A DNA stretch of 64,000 bases from positions 186,001 through 250,000 of the forward strand of contig NZ_JACCKD010000006.1 of assembly GCF_013450155.1 (NCBI RefSeq), read 5' to 3'. A program made the position numbers and the translations under genes. Numbering within the stretch: the stretch's first letter is position 1; each line of letters starts with the position of its first letter. Origin of the DNA: Haloechinothrix aidingensis. GTDB taxonomy: Bacteria > Actinomycetota > Actinomycetes > Mycobacteriales > Pseudonocardiaceae. Below, piece by piece: positions 44,135 through 51,381 of this stretch. Below the pieces are notes generated by a model. The model searched no databases. It saw only the letters and a program-made list of their open reading frames with translations, and was not told the origin of the DNA.

Positions 44135-44278
44135 ATGACACGAAGGGCTCCCAAATTGGCGAAGACGGACGACGGCGACAAGGCGCCAAAGGATGACGGC
44201 AAGCATTCGGTCCAGGATGACAAGAAGACCGGCAAAGAGCCCAAGGACATCGATCCCAAGGAGTACGGCAAGAAGTGA
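44135..44278 (+). CDS. Lys/Asp-rich 47-residue peptide coupled to a PCMT-like methyltransferase
   Basis: ATG at 44135 gives a peptide beginning MTRRAPKLAKTDDGDKAPKD and ending DPKEYGKK. It is almost entirely charged (about 14 Lys and 12 Asp/Glu) and has two DG dipeptides and an N-terminal basic segment. Its TGA overlaps the methyltransferase GTG by four bases, which argues for a real translated gene. No good ribosome site is seen upstream. It might be a substrate peptide or merely a coupling leader ORF. Confidence 0.5.
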   Translation: MTRRAPKLAKTDDGDKAPKDDGKHSVQDDKKTGKEPKDIDPKEYGKK

Positions 44279-45435
44279 CCAGCACCGCCGAGGACGACAA
44301 CGTCAATCATCTGGCCGCCGAGCTCGAATCGATGGGCGAACTCCCCGTCATATGCGCCTCGGCCTTTCGTACGGTGCCTCGCGAGCAGTTCATTCCCGAC
44401 CGCATATGGGCACAGGAGAGCGACGACGACCCATACATGCCGATCGACCGCGAACGTGAACCCGAACACTGGTACAGGCTGGTCAATTCCGATCGTGTCA
44501 TCGTCACACAGTTCGACGACGGAGCTACTCATTGGCCCGAGACCGGATACCGACCCTCATGCTCTACATCGATGCCGTCACTCGTCGTCGGCATGCTCGC
44601 CGAACTCGCTCCGCAACCGGGCGAGAGAATTCTGGAGATCGGTACTGGCACCGGATACAATGCGGCGTTGCTTGCCGAGCTCGTCGGCCCCGCAGGGCAG
44701 GTCACCAGTGTCGAGATCGATCCCGACCTCGCCGAGCTAGCGCGGGTGAGGCTCGTGCAGGCTGGCTACAGCAACGTACGGGTCGTCGTCGCCGACGGAG
44801 TCGCAGGCGTCGAACCCGAACAGCCGTGGGATCGAGTGATCGTCACAGCAGGGGTACACGTCGGTCGACTCCCGTACGAATGGGTAGATCACAGCCGAGC
44901 TGACGGTATCGTGCTGACCCCTATGCGCACCGACCTCGCATCAGGACCGTTGGTGCGGTTCGTCGTGAATGCCGACGGCACTGCCACCGGACGCGCTTGC
45001 GCGATGCGAGTCGGCTTCATGGAACTACGACAACAACGCGTGGCTGCTGCTCGCGCATCCCAGCTGCGGTGGGACGACGACAGCGCTGACGTCTCGATCA
45101 CCACCACCAACCCATTCGTCGCCTTACTGGACGAGGCAGCCCGATGGGCCATCGCGCTCGCGGTTCCCTGCTGCCGCTATAACCTCGAAAAGCCAACTAT
45201 CGAACGCAGGTACGGCCTCGCCTGGCTGCTCGACCCCGTCACCGGCTCGTGGGCCAGCGCGGTGCCGACCGACGACGAACATCGCTTCATCGTGCGCCAA
45301 CGCGGGCCGCGCAAGCTCTGGAACGAGGTAGAAACCGCATACCGATGGTGGCAACACCACCATCAACCAACACTCGAAACCTGGGACTGGACTGTCACCC
45401 CATACGAGCAGAGCGTCACCCTCGCCGAACAATGA
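44275..45435 (+). CDS. Protein-isoaspartate-O-methyltransferase-like enzyme with C-terminal extension
   Basis: 386 residues. The PCMT core occupies about residues 15-230: FRTVPREQFIPDRIW, then the SAM motif RILEIGTGTGYNAALLAELVG with VTSVEIDPDLAELA. The actinobacterial extension (about 150 residues, ending VETAYRWWQHHHQP) is typical of methyltransferases found beside RiPP precursors (FxLD-type or LanS-type clusters), where the enzyme methylates an Asp side chain or makes isoaspartate. It starts with a GTG overlapping the small-peptide stop. Confidence 0.82.
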   Translation: MTSTAEDDNVNHLAAELESMGELPVICASAFRTVPREQFIPDRIWAQESDDDPYMPIDREREPEHWYRLVNSDRVIVTQFDDGATHWPETGYRPSCSTSMPSLVVGMLAELAPQPGERILEIGTGTGYNAALLAELVGPAGQVTSVEIDPDLAELARVRLVQAGYSNVRVVVADGVAGVEPEQPWDRVIVTAGVHVGRLPYEWVDHSRADGIVLTPMRTDLASGPLVRFVVNADGTATGRACAMRVGFMELRQQRVAAARASQLRWDDDSADVSITTTNPFVALLDEAARWAIALAVPCCRYNLEKPTIERRYGLAWLLDPVTGSWASAVPTDDEHRFIVRQRGPRKLWNEVETAYRWWQHHHQPTLETWDWTVTPYEQSVTLAEQ

Positions 45436-45653
45436 GAATCACAAGCATCGAAGCGACCTCGGGCAGGGCGCAACACCCCACACCAGCACCGAACGCACCA
45501 GCGAACACGACGACTACAACACGGCGCACCGACGCCACCCCTTGTCATGGTCGCCGAGGAAACCGCGCGTGCTGCCCGACTACTCGACAGACATCGGCAT
45601 CGTGTCAACCCACCAACGTGGACGTAACGTTCTAGAGTTTCGCCGTGCCCGCC

Positions 45654-45965
45654 TTATCGGCGATACCCAGGTGCGTCTATCCGTGGGGTGAGTGCGCTGG
45701 CGAAGATCCACTGGTTTAGCCACGCCGTGCCGGCTCCGGAGCTGACGGGAAAGGTGACCCAACCGATCCAGTGCCCGGTGGTGGTGCGGTCCCACATGCT
45801 CAGCTCGCCCGGCACCGTCGCTTGGAGGTCGAGCCCGTCGACGAGAAACAGTCGAGGTCGCTGGCGCAGGGGGTAGACCGCTCCCAGGTCCACCCAGACC
45901 GGCTTCGGCGGCCTGATCGCACTCCGACGTCCGCGCCGTTCCAGCGTCGGCTGATTATCGAACAT
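45654..45965 (-). CDS. Hypothetical protein (103 aa)
   Basis: ATG at 45965 starts MFDNQPTLERRGRRSAIRPP and continues PVWVDLGAVYPLRQRPRLFL, then VPGELSMWDRTTTGHWIGWV. This composition looks like a real globular protein, and I recall similar small proteins near actinomycete integrative elements. The longer ORF to 46229 is antisense noise before this start. Function unknown. Confidence 0.65.
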   Translation of the reverse strand: MFDNQPTLERRGRRSAIRPPKPVWVDLGAVYPLRQRPRLFLVDGLDLQATVPGELSMWDRTTTGHWIGWVTFPVSSGAGTAWLNQWIFASALTPRIDAPGYRR

Positions 45966-46104
45966 TAGTTCGATTGTCGTGCATGGAAGCGGCAATGTCG
46001 ATGGGAGCGCAGGCACACGATCAGACTTCGAGCCATTCTGGGGCAGGGCAGCGGCACGATCAACGCGCAGGCCAGGCAGTACACACCGGGCGTGAGGCAA
46101 GACC

Positions 46105-46701
46105 ATGTATAAGCCCGTGCTAGGGGATGGTGTACCGCGCTTGCGCCCGATCAGTATGACCGATGCGCCTGCGCACCGTGCGGGCGAGGATGCCGAACTC
46201 GTGCGCTGGCCGTCCGGAAGGCCCGGCACGCCTGCCTCGGTGCGTGCCTACATCGGGCGAGCTATCGCCCACTGAGCACAGGACGGCCCGACCAAGACCT
46301 TCGCGATCGAGCACATCGCCACCGCCGAGATCGCAGGCACGCTGGATACCCATACCAGGCAGGACCATCTGGCCAGGGATCAGGCAAACATCGCCTACGG
46401 TCTCTACCCCCAGTGGCGCGGCCGGGGCCTGGCCACCCGAGCCGTACTGCTGGCCTGCCACTACCTCTCCACCCGGACCGCCACACGACAGGCGGTGCTA
46501 CGCATCCATCCCCACAACACCGCCTCCATCGCACTAGCCCACCGTGCGGGGCTCAGCTACACTCACCGCGTCCATGCTGACGACGGCCCGCTGTACTGGT
46601 ACATCCGGGCGTTGGGAGAGCCTCCGACGGGGTTACGGCCAACGGGCTCTCGGCGACCTGATGCGGATGGTCTCCATCTATGGTGGTGCGGACGGGGCTG
46701 A
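46105..46701 (+). pseudogene. GNAT acetyltransferase interrupted by an in-frame TGA
   Basis: The frame from the ATG at 46105 runs RLRPISMTDAPAHRAGEDAE to AYIGRAIAH, meets TGA at 46273-46275, and continues in the same frame AQDGPTKTFAIEHIATAEIA, then LYPQWRGRGLATRAVLLACH (the acetyl-CoA Arg/Gln-x-x-Gly-x-Gly/Ala loop) and LRIHPHNTASIALAHRAGL. A Trp (TGG) is common at the TGA position, so a single base change probably inactivated it. No frameshift is present; selenocysteine use is not suggested. Confidence 0.8.
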
Positions 46702-46845
46702 TCACGCGGTAGACGAATACAGAGGCCAGCTGATGCACCCACCGTTACCGGACGCCTCTGCGTGCGTAGGTCGATACATCGCGATTCCGATGAGACCTGG
46801 CTAGCGGGTGCCGGGGCCGCTTGACGGCCCACGGCACCCGTTGCT

Positions 46846-47073
46846 TCAAGCCTGAGGATCTACCGTCCCAGCCTTCGCACTGCGAAGGAACGCCTGAAAC
46901 TCATCTGCCCTGAGCCGTAGGATCGGGCTGTCGTCGGCGAGCTTGGAGTCACGGATACCCACTCGCCCTTGCGCTGCCGCAACTTCCACGCAGTCGCTTT
47001 CAGCCTTCGAGTGGGACGACTTCTGCCATGGAGTCGTCTGCCCGAAGCCGTCGGCGGCAACGTGATTGTTCAC
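46846..47073 (-). CDS. DUF397 domain protein
   Basis: 75 residues. It has the DUF397 pattern: WQKSSHSKAESDCVEVA, then GRVGIRDSKLADDSPILRL and FQAFLRSAKAG. These small proteins pair with XRE/DUF5753 regulators in actinomycetes and are often proposed as partners of a two-gene regulatory switch. The GTG start overlaps the regulator's stop by four bases. Confidence 0.9.
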   Translation of the reverse strand: MNNHVAADGFGQTTPWQKSSHSKAESDCVEVAAAQGRVGIRDSKLADDSPILRLRADEFQAFLRSAKAGTVDPQA

Positions 47074-47927
47074 TGAAGCTCCTCCGCGCGTTGGGCGATG
47101 ATCTGAGCTGATTCTACGGGCTTGTGCGCTCCGATCTGTATGTGGGTGAAGGCGTTGCGATACTCGCGAATCTCTTCGGGTTCCACGTAGTAGGTGCCCT
47201 GGAGGAGACCTTCGGTGTAGGCGACGGACGGGTTGCCGATCAGATCGTCGAACTGCAGCAGGATGAACGACCCGTTGATTCCAGCGTGCGGACCTGCGTT
47301 CAATGGCAACACTTGGATCGTCACCGTGGGATGCTCGGCGAGCTCGACGAGATGGTCCAGTTGTTCCCGCATCACCTGTGGGCCCTTGGCCGTGCGATAC
47401 AGGACGGACTCGTCGATGACCGACCACACGGTGGGTGGCTCTGGCCCTTGCAGGAGTTCCTGTCGAGCGAGTCGTAGCTCGACGAGCCGGTTCACCTCGT
47501 GCTCAGTGATCTCTGGTCGACCCTGGCGGATCACGGCCTCGGCGTACGCCGCGGTTTGGAACAGGCCCGGTATAACGAGCGCGTCGTACCGTTCGATCTG
47601 TGCGGCGCTTGACTCCAGACCCAGGTAAAGATCGAACCACGCGGGTGCGGCACCGGCGAACTGTGTCCACCAGTCCGATCCGGTTCGTGCCGCTTTGAGT
47701 AGCTCGATAAATCTGTCCTCGCGATCACTGGCACCGTACAGCGTGAGCATCTCGCGCAGCTCCGAGGCCTTTGGCAAGTTTCGTGCGATCTCGATGTGTG
47801 TCACCTTGCCCACCGCGCACACCAGCCGATCAGCGACCTGCTGCCGATTGATCCCTGCCTTGTCACGGAGCCTGCGCAGTTCTAAGGCGATCCACCACTT
47901 CAGCACCGTTGGGCTGGACGTCGGCAT
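47070..47927 (-). CDS. XRE-family regulator with DUF5753 domain
   Basis: 285 residues from the ATG at 47927, 5 bases after GGAGGAGGT. The helix-turn-helix is LRRLRDKAGINRQQVADRLV then AVGKVTHIEIARNLP. The DUF5753 part includes YDALVIPGLFQTAAYAEAVI, VWSVIDESVLYR and VTIQVLPLNAGPHAGINGSF. Such proteins regulate themselves and a DUF397 partner, some affecting development or antibiotic production. Two palindromic sites lie upstream. Confidence 0.92.
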   Translation of the reverse strand: MPTSSPTVLKWWIALELRRLRDKAGINRQQVADRLVCAVGKVTHIEIARNLPKASELREMLTLYGASDREDRFIELLKAARTGSDWWTQFAGAAPAWFDLYLGLESSAAQIERYDALVIPGLFQTAAYAEAVIRQGRPEITEHEVNRLVELRLARQELLQGPEPPTVWSVIDESVLYRTAKGPQVMREQLDHLVELAEHPTVTIQVLPLNAGPHAGINGSFILLQFDDLIGNPSVAYTEGLLQGTYYVEPEEIREYRNAFTHIQIGAHKPVESAQIIAQRAEELQ

Positions 47928-47977
47928 CAAGACCTCCTCCGTGTACTCCTCTACGTCAGCACGGGCTAGCTTGACAT

Positions 47978-48017
47978 GTGACGCGTCACTTTCTAACTTG
48001 TCACAGTAACGCGTCAC
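47978..48017. promoter_or_regulatory. Tandem palindromic operators upstream of the DUF5753 regulator
   Basis: GTGACGCGTCAC (47978-47989, perfect) and GTAACGCGTCAC (48006-48017, one mismatch) are 28 bp apart centre to centre, upstream of the regulator start. The repeated TGACGCGTCA-type site suggests cooperative autoregulation. Confidence 0.75.
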
Positions 48018-48167
48018 GTTGTAATGGCTGGCAAGCGTAGCAGGTGCGGGACTAGTGCAATGTGGTGATCAGGCGCCATCAGTCAGCGTCTCGTCGCCGG
48101 ATCGGCCCGCGCGTTGCTTCCTGCCCTATGTGTGGCGTCGTGAACGTATGGCCCTGGGTACTGGACG

Positions 48168-48782
48168 GTGGTTGGAATGTCGGGTCGGCATCGGTTGCGG
48201 CGCGGTTGGTGGGGGTGGTTGGCGCGGTGGCGGTATGGGCGGGCGCGGCCGGTTTCTACGGTGTGGGCTCGGGATGAGCAGGGGCGGCGGATGGCGGTGA
48301 CGGTGTGGGCCTGTCCGGGTGGGGTGGTGCTGAGCTCGCCGGTGGGTGAGGTGGTGCTCTCGCGCGGTCAGGCCGAGCGGTTGCAGGCGGCGATGTCTAC
48401 GGCGGCGACCGCACTGCTCGGGGTAATCGGCAAGGGCCGATATGGCGGGCATCGCGCTACACACGCCGAGCGAGTTGCCGCCGAAGGGGGCGGCACCGGC
48501 CAGGAGGATGTGGACCCGGCCGCGGACCCGGACGAGTGGCGGGTGTCGCGGTCGGGGCGGGTACGGGTGGTCTTCGGCGGTCCGCAACCGCCCGCAGTGG
48601 CCGATCCGGAGGGTGTGGATGCGGGGGATCCGCCGACGGTGCCGCGTTTCCGTCCACTGGCGGGTCTGGGTAACGGCTGTATAGACGAAGGACGTGATCA
48701 TGATGGTCAAAGCAATGGCGTCCCCGAGCCCCGTGGCCAGTGGGCGCACACGGACCGGGCCCGCAACGTGCGGGCGGCGTGA
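48168..48782 (+). CDS. Hypothetical protein of integrative-element type
   Basis: 204 residues (start GTG 48168, or ATG 48177). The N-terminus is Trp/Arg-rich; the centre reads RMAVTVWACPGGVVLSSPVG and EVVLSRGQAERLQAAMSTAA, a pattern I recall from small proteins beside conjugative or integrative elements in this family. The C-terminus is low complexity. It overlaps the next gene by 89 bp in another frame, so its last part may be artefactual. Confidence 0.5.
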   Translation: MVGMSGRHRLRRGWWGWLARWRYGRARPVSTVWARDEQGRRMAVTVWACPGGVVLSSPVGEVVLSRGQAERLQAAMSTAATALLGVIGKGRYGGHRATHAERVAAEGGGTGQEDVDPAADPDEWRVSRSGRVRVVFGGPQPPAVADPEGVDAGDPPTVPRFRPLAGLGNGCIDEGRDHDGQSNGVPEPRGQWAHTDRARNVRAA

Positions 48783-49272
48783 GGCTGGTCTGCTGGCGGC
48801 GGCCCGGGACTGTTATGTCGCCGAGTTCGGCTGGCCGGTCGTGGTCGATGAGCAGCGCAGGCAAGTGCACCTGGCCGCTGGTGCGGTGGTGAATGCGGTG
48901 AGCATGCCCGCCACCCCGCTCGGTGAGGCAGTACTGCACGGGCTGGTTACCGCGCTGCAGCCGGCCGCCATTACCACTCTGCCCACCCGTGGCGGGCGAT
49001 GTCCGCAATGGCTGCTGCTGACCCAGCCGCGCCACAAGCCCCAGGCTGCACTAGCTGATGACCTGCAGACAGCCGGGGTGCGTCCGATTCGATCGGGTGA
49101 GCCGGTCGTGCTGCCGGTACCTGGGATGCTGCGCCCGGATGTGCAGTGGATCTGCCCACCGTCGCCCCGGCGCGGGCTGCCGGCCTACTCGGTAGTGCTG
49201 GGCCTGGCCCGGCGCGCCTGCCACACTCACGCCGCACACAGCAGAACGTCAGGGGGCACCAGTGTTGGCTGA
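48694..49272 (+). CDS. Prim-Pol-like hypothetical protein
   Basis: 192 residues. LLAAARDCYVAEFGWPVVVD, MPATPLGEAVLHGLVTAL and CPQWLLLTQP resemble the short Prim-Pol-like proteins (AAxxYAxxxGWPV) common in actinomycete mobile regions. The catalytic DxD-type residues of real primases are not evident, so enzyme activity is doubtful. It overlaps both neighbours. Confidence 0.55.
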   Translation: MIMMVKAMASPSPVASGRTRTGPATCGRREAGLLAAARDCYVAEFGWPVVVDEQRRQVHLAAGAVVNAVSMPATPLGEAVLHGLVTALQPAAITTLPTRGGRCPQWLLLTQPRHKPQAALADDLQTAGVRPIRSGEPVVLPVPGMLRPDVQWICPPSPRRGLPAYSVVLGLARRACHTHAAHSRTSGGTSVG

Positions 49273-49522
49273 GGACCGCGAATTCCTGGCACGTATCGCA
49301 CGAGCCCACCGCACGGTCACCGAGTCCTTCTTCGCCCTGACCGAGGGCGCCCTCTCCCGCGAGGCAACCGCCTGGTTGGGAGGCGAGTACACCGCCATCG
49401 GCGCCGAGTTCACCCGCCGGGCCCAGCGCTCGGTGGTCGACCCCGAACCCCCAGTGGTCGACGATGACGGCATCGAGTACATCCCTGGGCCCGACAGCGG
49501 CGACGAGGACGGTCGGTCATGA
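49262..49522 (+). CDS. Small acidic hypothetical protein (86 aa)
   Basis: GTG start at 49262. The sequence LAEDREFLARIARAHRTVTE followed by SREATAWLGGEYTAIGAEFT suggests a helical pair; the tail is acidic (VVDDDGIEYIPGPDSGDED). It overlaps the upstream gene by 11 bases and the downstream frame by four (ATGA), consistent with an operon. No family recognised. Confidence 0.6.
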   Translation: MLAEDREFLARIARAHRTVTESFFALTEGALSREATAWLGGEYTAIGAEFTRRAQRSVVDPEPPVVDDDGIEYIPGPDSGDEDGRS

Positions 49523-50062
49523 GCACAGACCCGTTGCCGCGGGTCGGATCGGCTGGGCTTGGCCGTCGGTGGAGTGTGCACGGTCGCAACCGATGCGGTG
49601 TCGCGAAGAGGGACGATCGTACTCGACAGCCATCCTACCGCCACCGGCTGAGCGGGATGCCCCAGTGTGCAGGGGCTGCGCCTGGTCGAAGAGCAATGGT
49701 ATGCGCAGCCGATGCGCAGTACGCGGGCTGCGGCCCGGATCTGGAAGATCACCTGGTATGGCGTGCTGCTGCCCTGCGGACTGGGGGTGGATGCGATCGA
49801 ACCGTCCGGCAGCCTGTTCGCCGACGTGGTGGGCGCAGATCCTGGGCCCGGTCATCGCCGCGCCCCCGGGGGTGGCCGGATGCGGTTGTGCCGGTCGCCA
49901 CGCGCCGGGGATGCCGCCTGCGATGGTGAGCACTGCCGCCGCTACGGCACCGGGACGTGGATCCCGTTACGGCCGACCCGCACCCATAGGGCCCGGTGCG
50001 CTGGCTGTGGCCAACGTGGCGCAGCTCCCTGGCCGTTGCCCAGATCTTCTACCGTGTAGCGG
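49519..50062 (+). pseudogene. Decayed Prim-Pol-like gene with several frameshifts
   Basis: An ATGA overlap gives a start at 49519. Fragments in different frames can be read in order: LPCGLGVDAIEPSGSLFADV (frame of 49667), LGPVIAAPPGV (another frame), GTGTWIPLRPTRTH (first frame again), then GPVRWLWPTW and VAQIFYRV. Order and spacing match short Prim-Pol-like proteins, but at least two or three frameshifts are needed. The 407-residue ORF that spans this region lacks these motifs. Confidence 0.5.
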
Positions 50063-50231
50063 ACGATCACTCGTGCTCCGATGGCACCTACCCTCAGCAG
50101 TGGTGGTGAGGTGGCGCGTGCGCGTTGCCGGTCGCAGGCTCATCCCGTGTGAACTCCGGTGGACCAATCTGGCGGTGTGCCCGCATGTGCCCACGAGCCG
50201 GGGTCGCTGCGGCTGCCGCTGGTGCAGTACC

Positions 50232-50274
50232 GGAGGTGGGATGCCGCTGCCATCTTCAGCGGCATCCCACCTCC
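50232..50274 (-). terminator. 18-bp stem hairpin terminator
   Basis: GGAGGTGGGATGCCGCTG and its perfect complement flank a 7-base loop. It begins 23 bp after the stop of the minus-strand membrane protein gene, so it most likely ends that transcript. No T-run is obvious, as usual in actinobacteria. Confidence 0.75.
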
Positions 50275-50296
50275 ACCCACGACGGCGGCAGTCGTG

Positions 50297-50665
50297 TCAG
50301 CCCGCGACGGTGATCAGAGTCTCCGACGTATCGATGGAGATGATCGATGTGGCGCTGATCGCTAGTGTCGCTGCGACCAGCAGGATCAATGCCCGCCAGG
50401 TGGGCCACCAAGCAGGCCGGAACAGGATGCCCTCGACAAGCCCGACCCATCCGTGGGACGCACCCTTATCGACCGGGAACGGCTGGTGTCTGCGGGCTCG
50501 GCAGGGTGGGGCGGCTACTGGTGCGAACCGATCCGTGTCGGCATCCAGCAACTCGTCCAGGCCCACCTCGGGAGCGGGATCCTCACGAGGCTTGCTACGG
50601 ACAGTTCGCACCCGTGTGGGGGAAGGGGAGTGTCGGCGTGACCAGAACTGCGTTAGGTTACGCAT
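50297..50665 (-). CDS. Single-TM hypothetical membrane protein (122 aa)
   Basis: ATG at 50665, 9 bases after AGGAGGG. A charged N-terminal 85 residues (EVGLDELLDADTDRFAPVAA) precede one membrane helix, ALILLVAATLAISATSIISI, near the C-terminus. Tail-anchor-like topology. The hairpin at 50232-50274 ends the gene. Function unknown. Confidence 0.65.
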   Translation of the reverse strand: MRNLTQFWSRRHSPSPTRVRTVRSKPREDPAPEVGLDELLDADTDRFAPVAAPPCRARRHQPFPVDKGASHGWVGLVEGILFRPAWWPTWRALILLVAATLAISATSIISIDTSETLITVAG

Positions 50666-51134
50666 GTCTGTCGGCCCTCCTGTCTAGCTCGGAAACGTTG
50701 CAGGGTTGCTGGCGGACACGCGGCTCCCCGGTTGCCTCGGGGAGCCGCGATCTTGTTTCCAGCGCCCTCATGATGGTCAGCCCGGTGCGCCAACGCATGC
50801 CCATTGAGCCCCGATGCGGCGGCCGGTGCCACAAAAGCGGCGAATGGTTACGAAAAGATAACAGAGCCGAAGTGGTCGGAACCGCGCACAGCGGAGCAAG
50901 GCCACTCGTCGTGCGGGTGTAACACGCGACTGGGTCGCGGTCGAGGTCGTCGACGCGTGCCGTGCCGCAGACCGGGAGGTGTTCCGGTTCATCGAGGTCA
51001 TCAACGATGTTTTCGTGTAGGTGAGGCAGTGTGCGCGTGATGCGTGCGCGAGTGGAAGGCATGGTGATCACGGGTATGGCGTCGTCGGATACATTCATCT
51101 GCAGGGCGATCTGCATTTGCAGATGCACGTGCAT
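50658..51134 (-). CDS. Uncertain ORF (158 aa)
   Basis: Starts inside a palindrome at 51134 with the repetitive MHVHLQMQIALQMNVSDDAI and continues ENIVDDLDEPEHLPVCGTAR, which looks protein-like. The second half is Arg/Ser-rich, overlaps the ribosome site and start of the membrane protein gene and contains the hairpin at 50719-50749. At best the first 90 residues are a truncated gene. Confidence 0.3.
   Translation of the reverse strand: MHVHLQMQIALQMNVSDDAIPVITMPSTRARITRTLPHLHENIVDDLDEPEHLPVCGTARVDDLDRDPVACYTRTTSGLAPLCAVPTTSALLSFRNHSPLLWHRPPHRGSMGMRWRTGLTIMRALETRSRLPEATGEPRVRQQPCNVSELDRRADRHA
50719..50749 (+). terminator. 12-bp stem hairpin followed by T-rich tail
   Basis: CGCGGCTCCCCG and its complement flank GTTGCCT; the plus strand continues ATCTTGTTT, so it would terminate rightward transcription. 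No plus-strand gene ends close to it, which suggests a lost gene or a small RNA. Confidence 0.55.
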
Positions 51135-51153
51135 ATCACGTTATCAACGTTAT
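51109..51153. repeat. Cluster of palindromes and direct repeats
   Basis: ATCTGCA-TT-TGCAGAT (51109-51124) overlaps the perfect palindrome ATGCACGTGCAT (51123-51134), followed by two direct copies of ACGTTAT (51138 and 51147). The patch is AT-richer than its surroundings. From 51160 to 51381 no gene or further structure was seen. Confidence 0.6.
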
Positions 51154-51381
51154 AGTGCTGCTCGCTGATCCGCAGCCCAAGTACGGCGAAAGGTGGTCCT
51201 GGTGCGCTGGTCGTATCGGTAGTGATCGGTCGCGGCGAACTGCTCTGGGTGACGCTCTGGCTCCGGTCGTGACAGGAGCCGCTGACGATACGCGTGCTGC
51301 TGGACCAGCATCAGCATTGCGACCGAACGGTCAGGGCCACGGTCCTGGCGCGGATGAATGACCGCGAACCCATCTCTGAGA

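Noticed and set aside
43897-44196. 99-residue ORF overlapping the small Lys/Asp-rich peptide
   Set aside because: No family motif, and the alternative 47-codon frame is coupled to the methyltransferase; still possible but weaker.
49464-50687. 407-residue plus-strand ORF
   Set aside because: Cys/Arg/Pro-rich, and the recognisable Prim-Pol-like pieces are in other frames; also antisense to the membrane protein gene with a good ribosome site.
50920-51018. Short plus-strand reading DWVAVEVVDACRAADREVF
   Set aside because: No start or ribosome site, 33 codons only, and antisense to another weak ORF.
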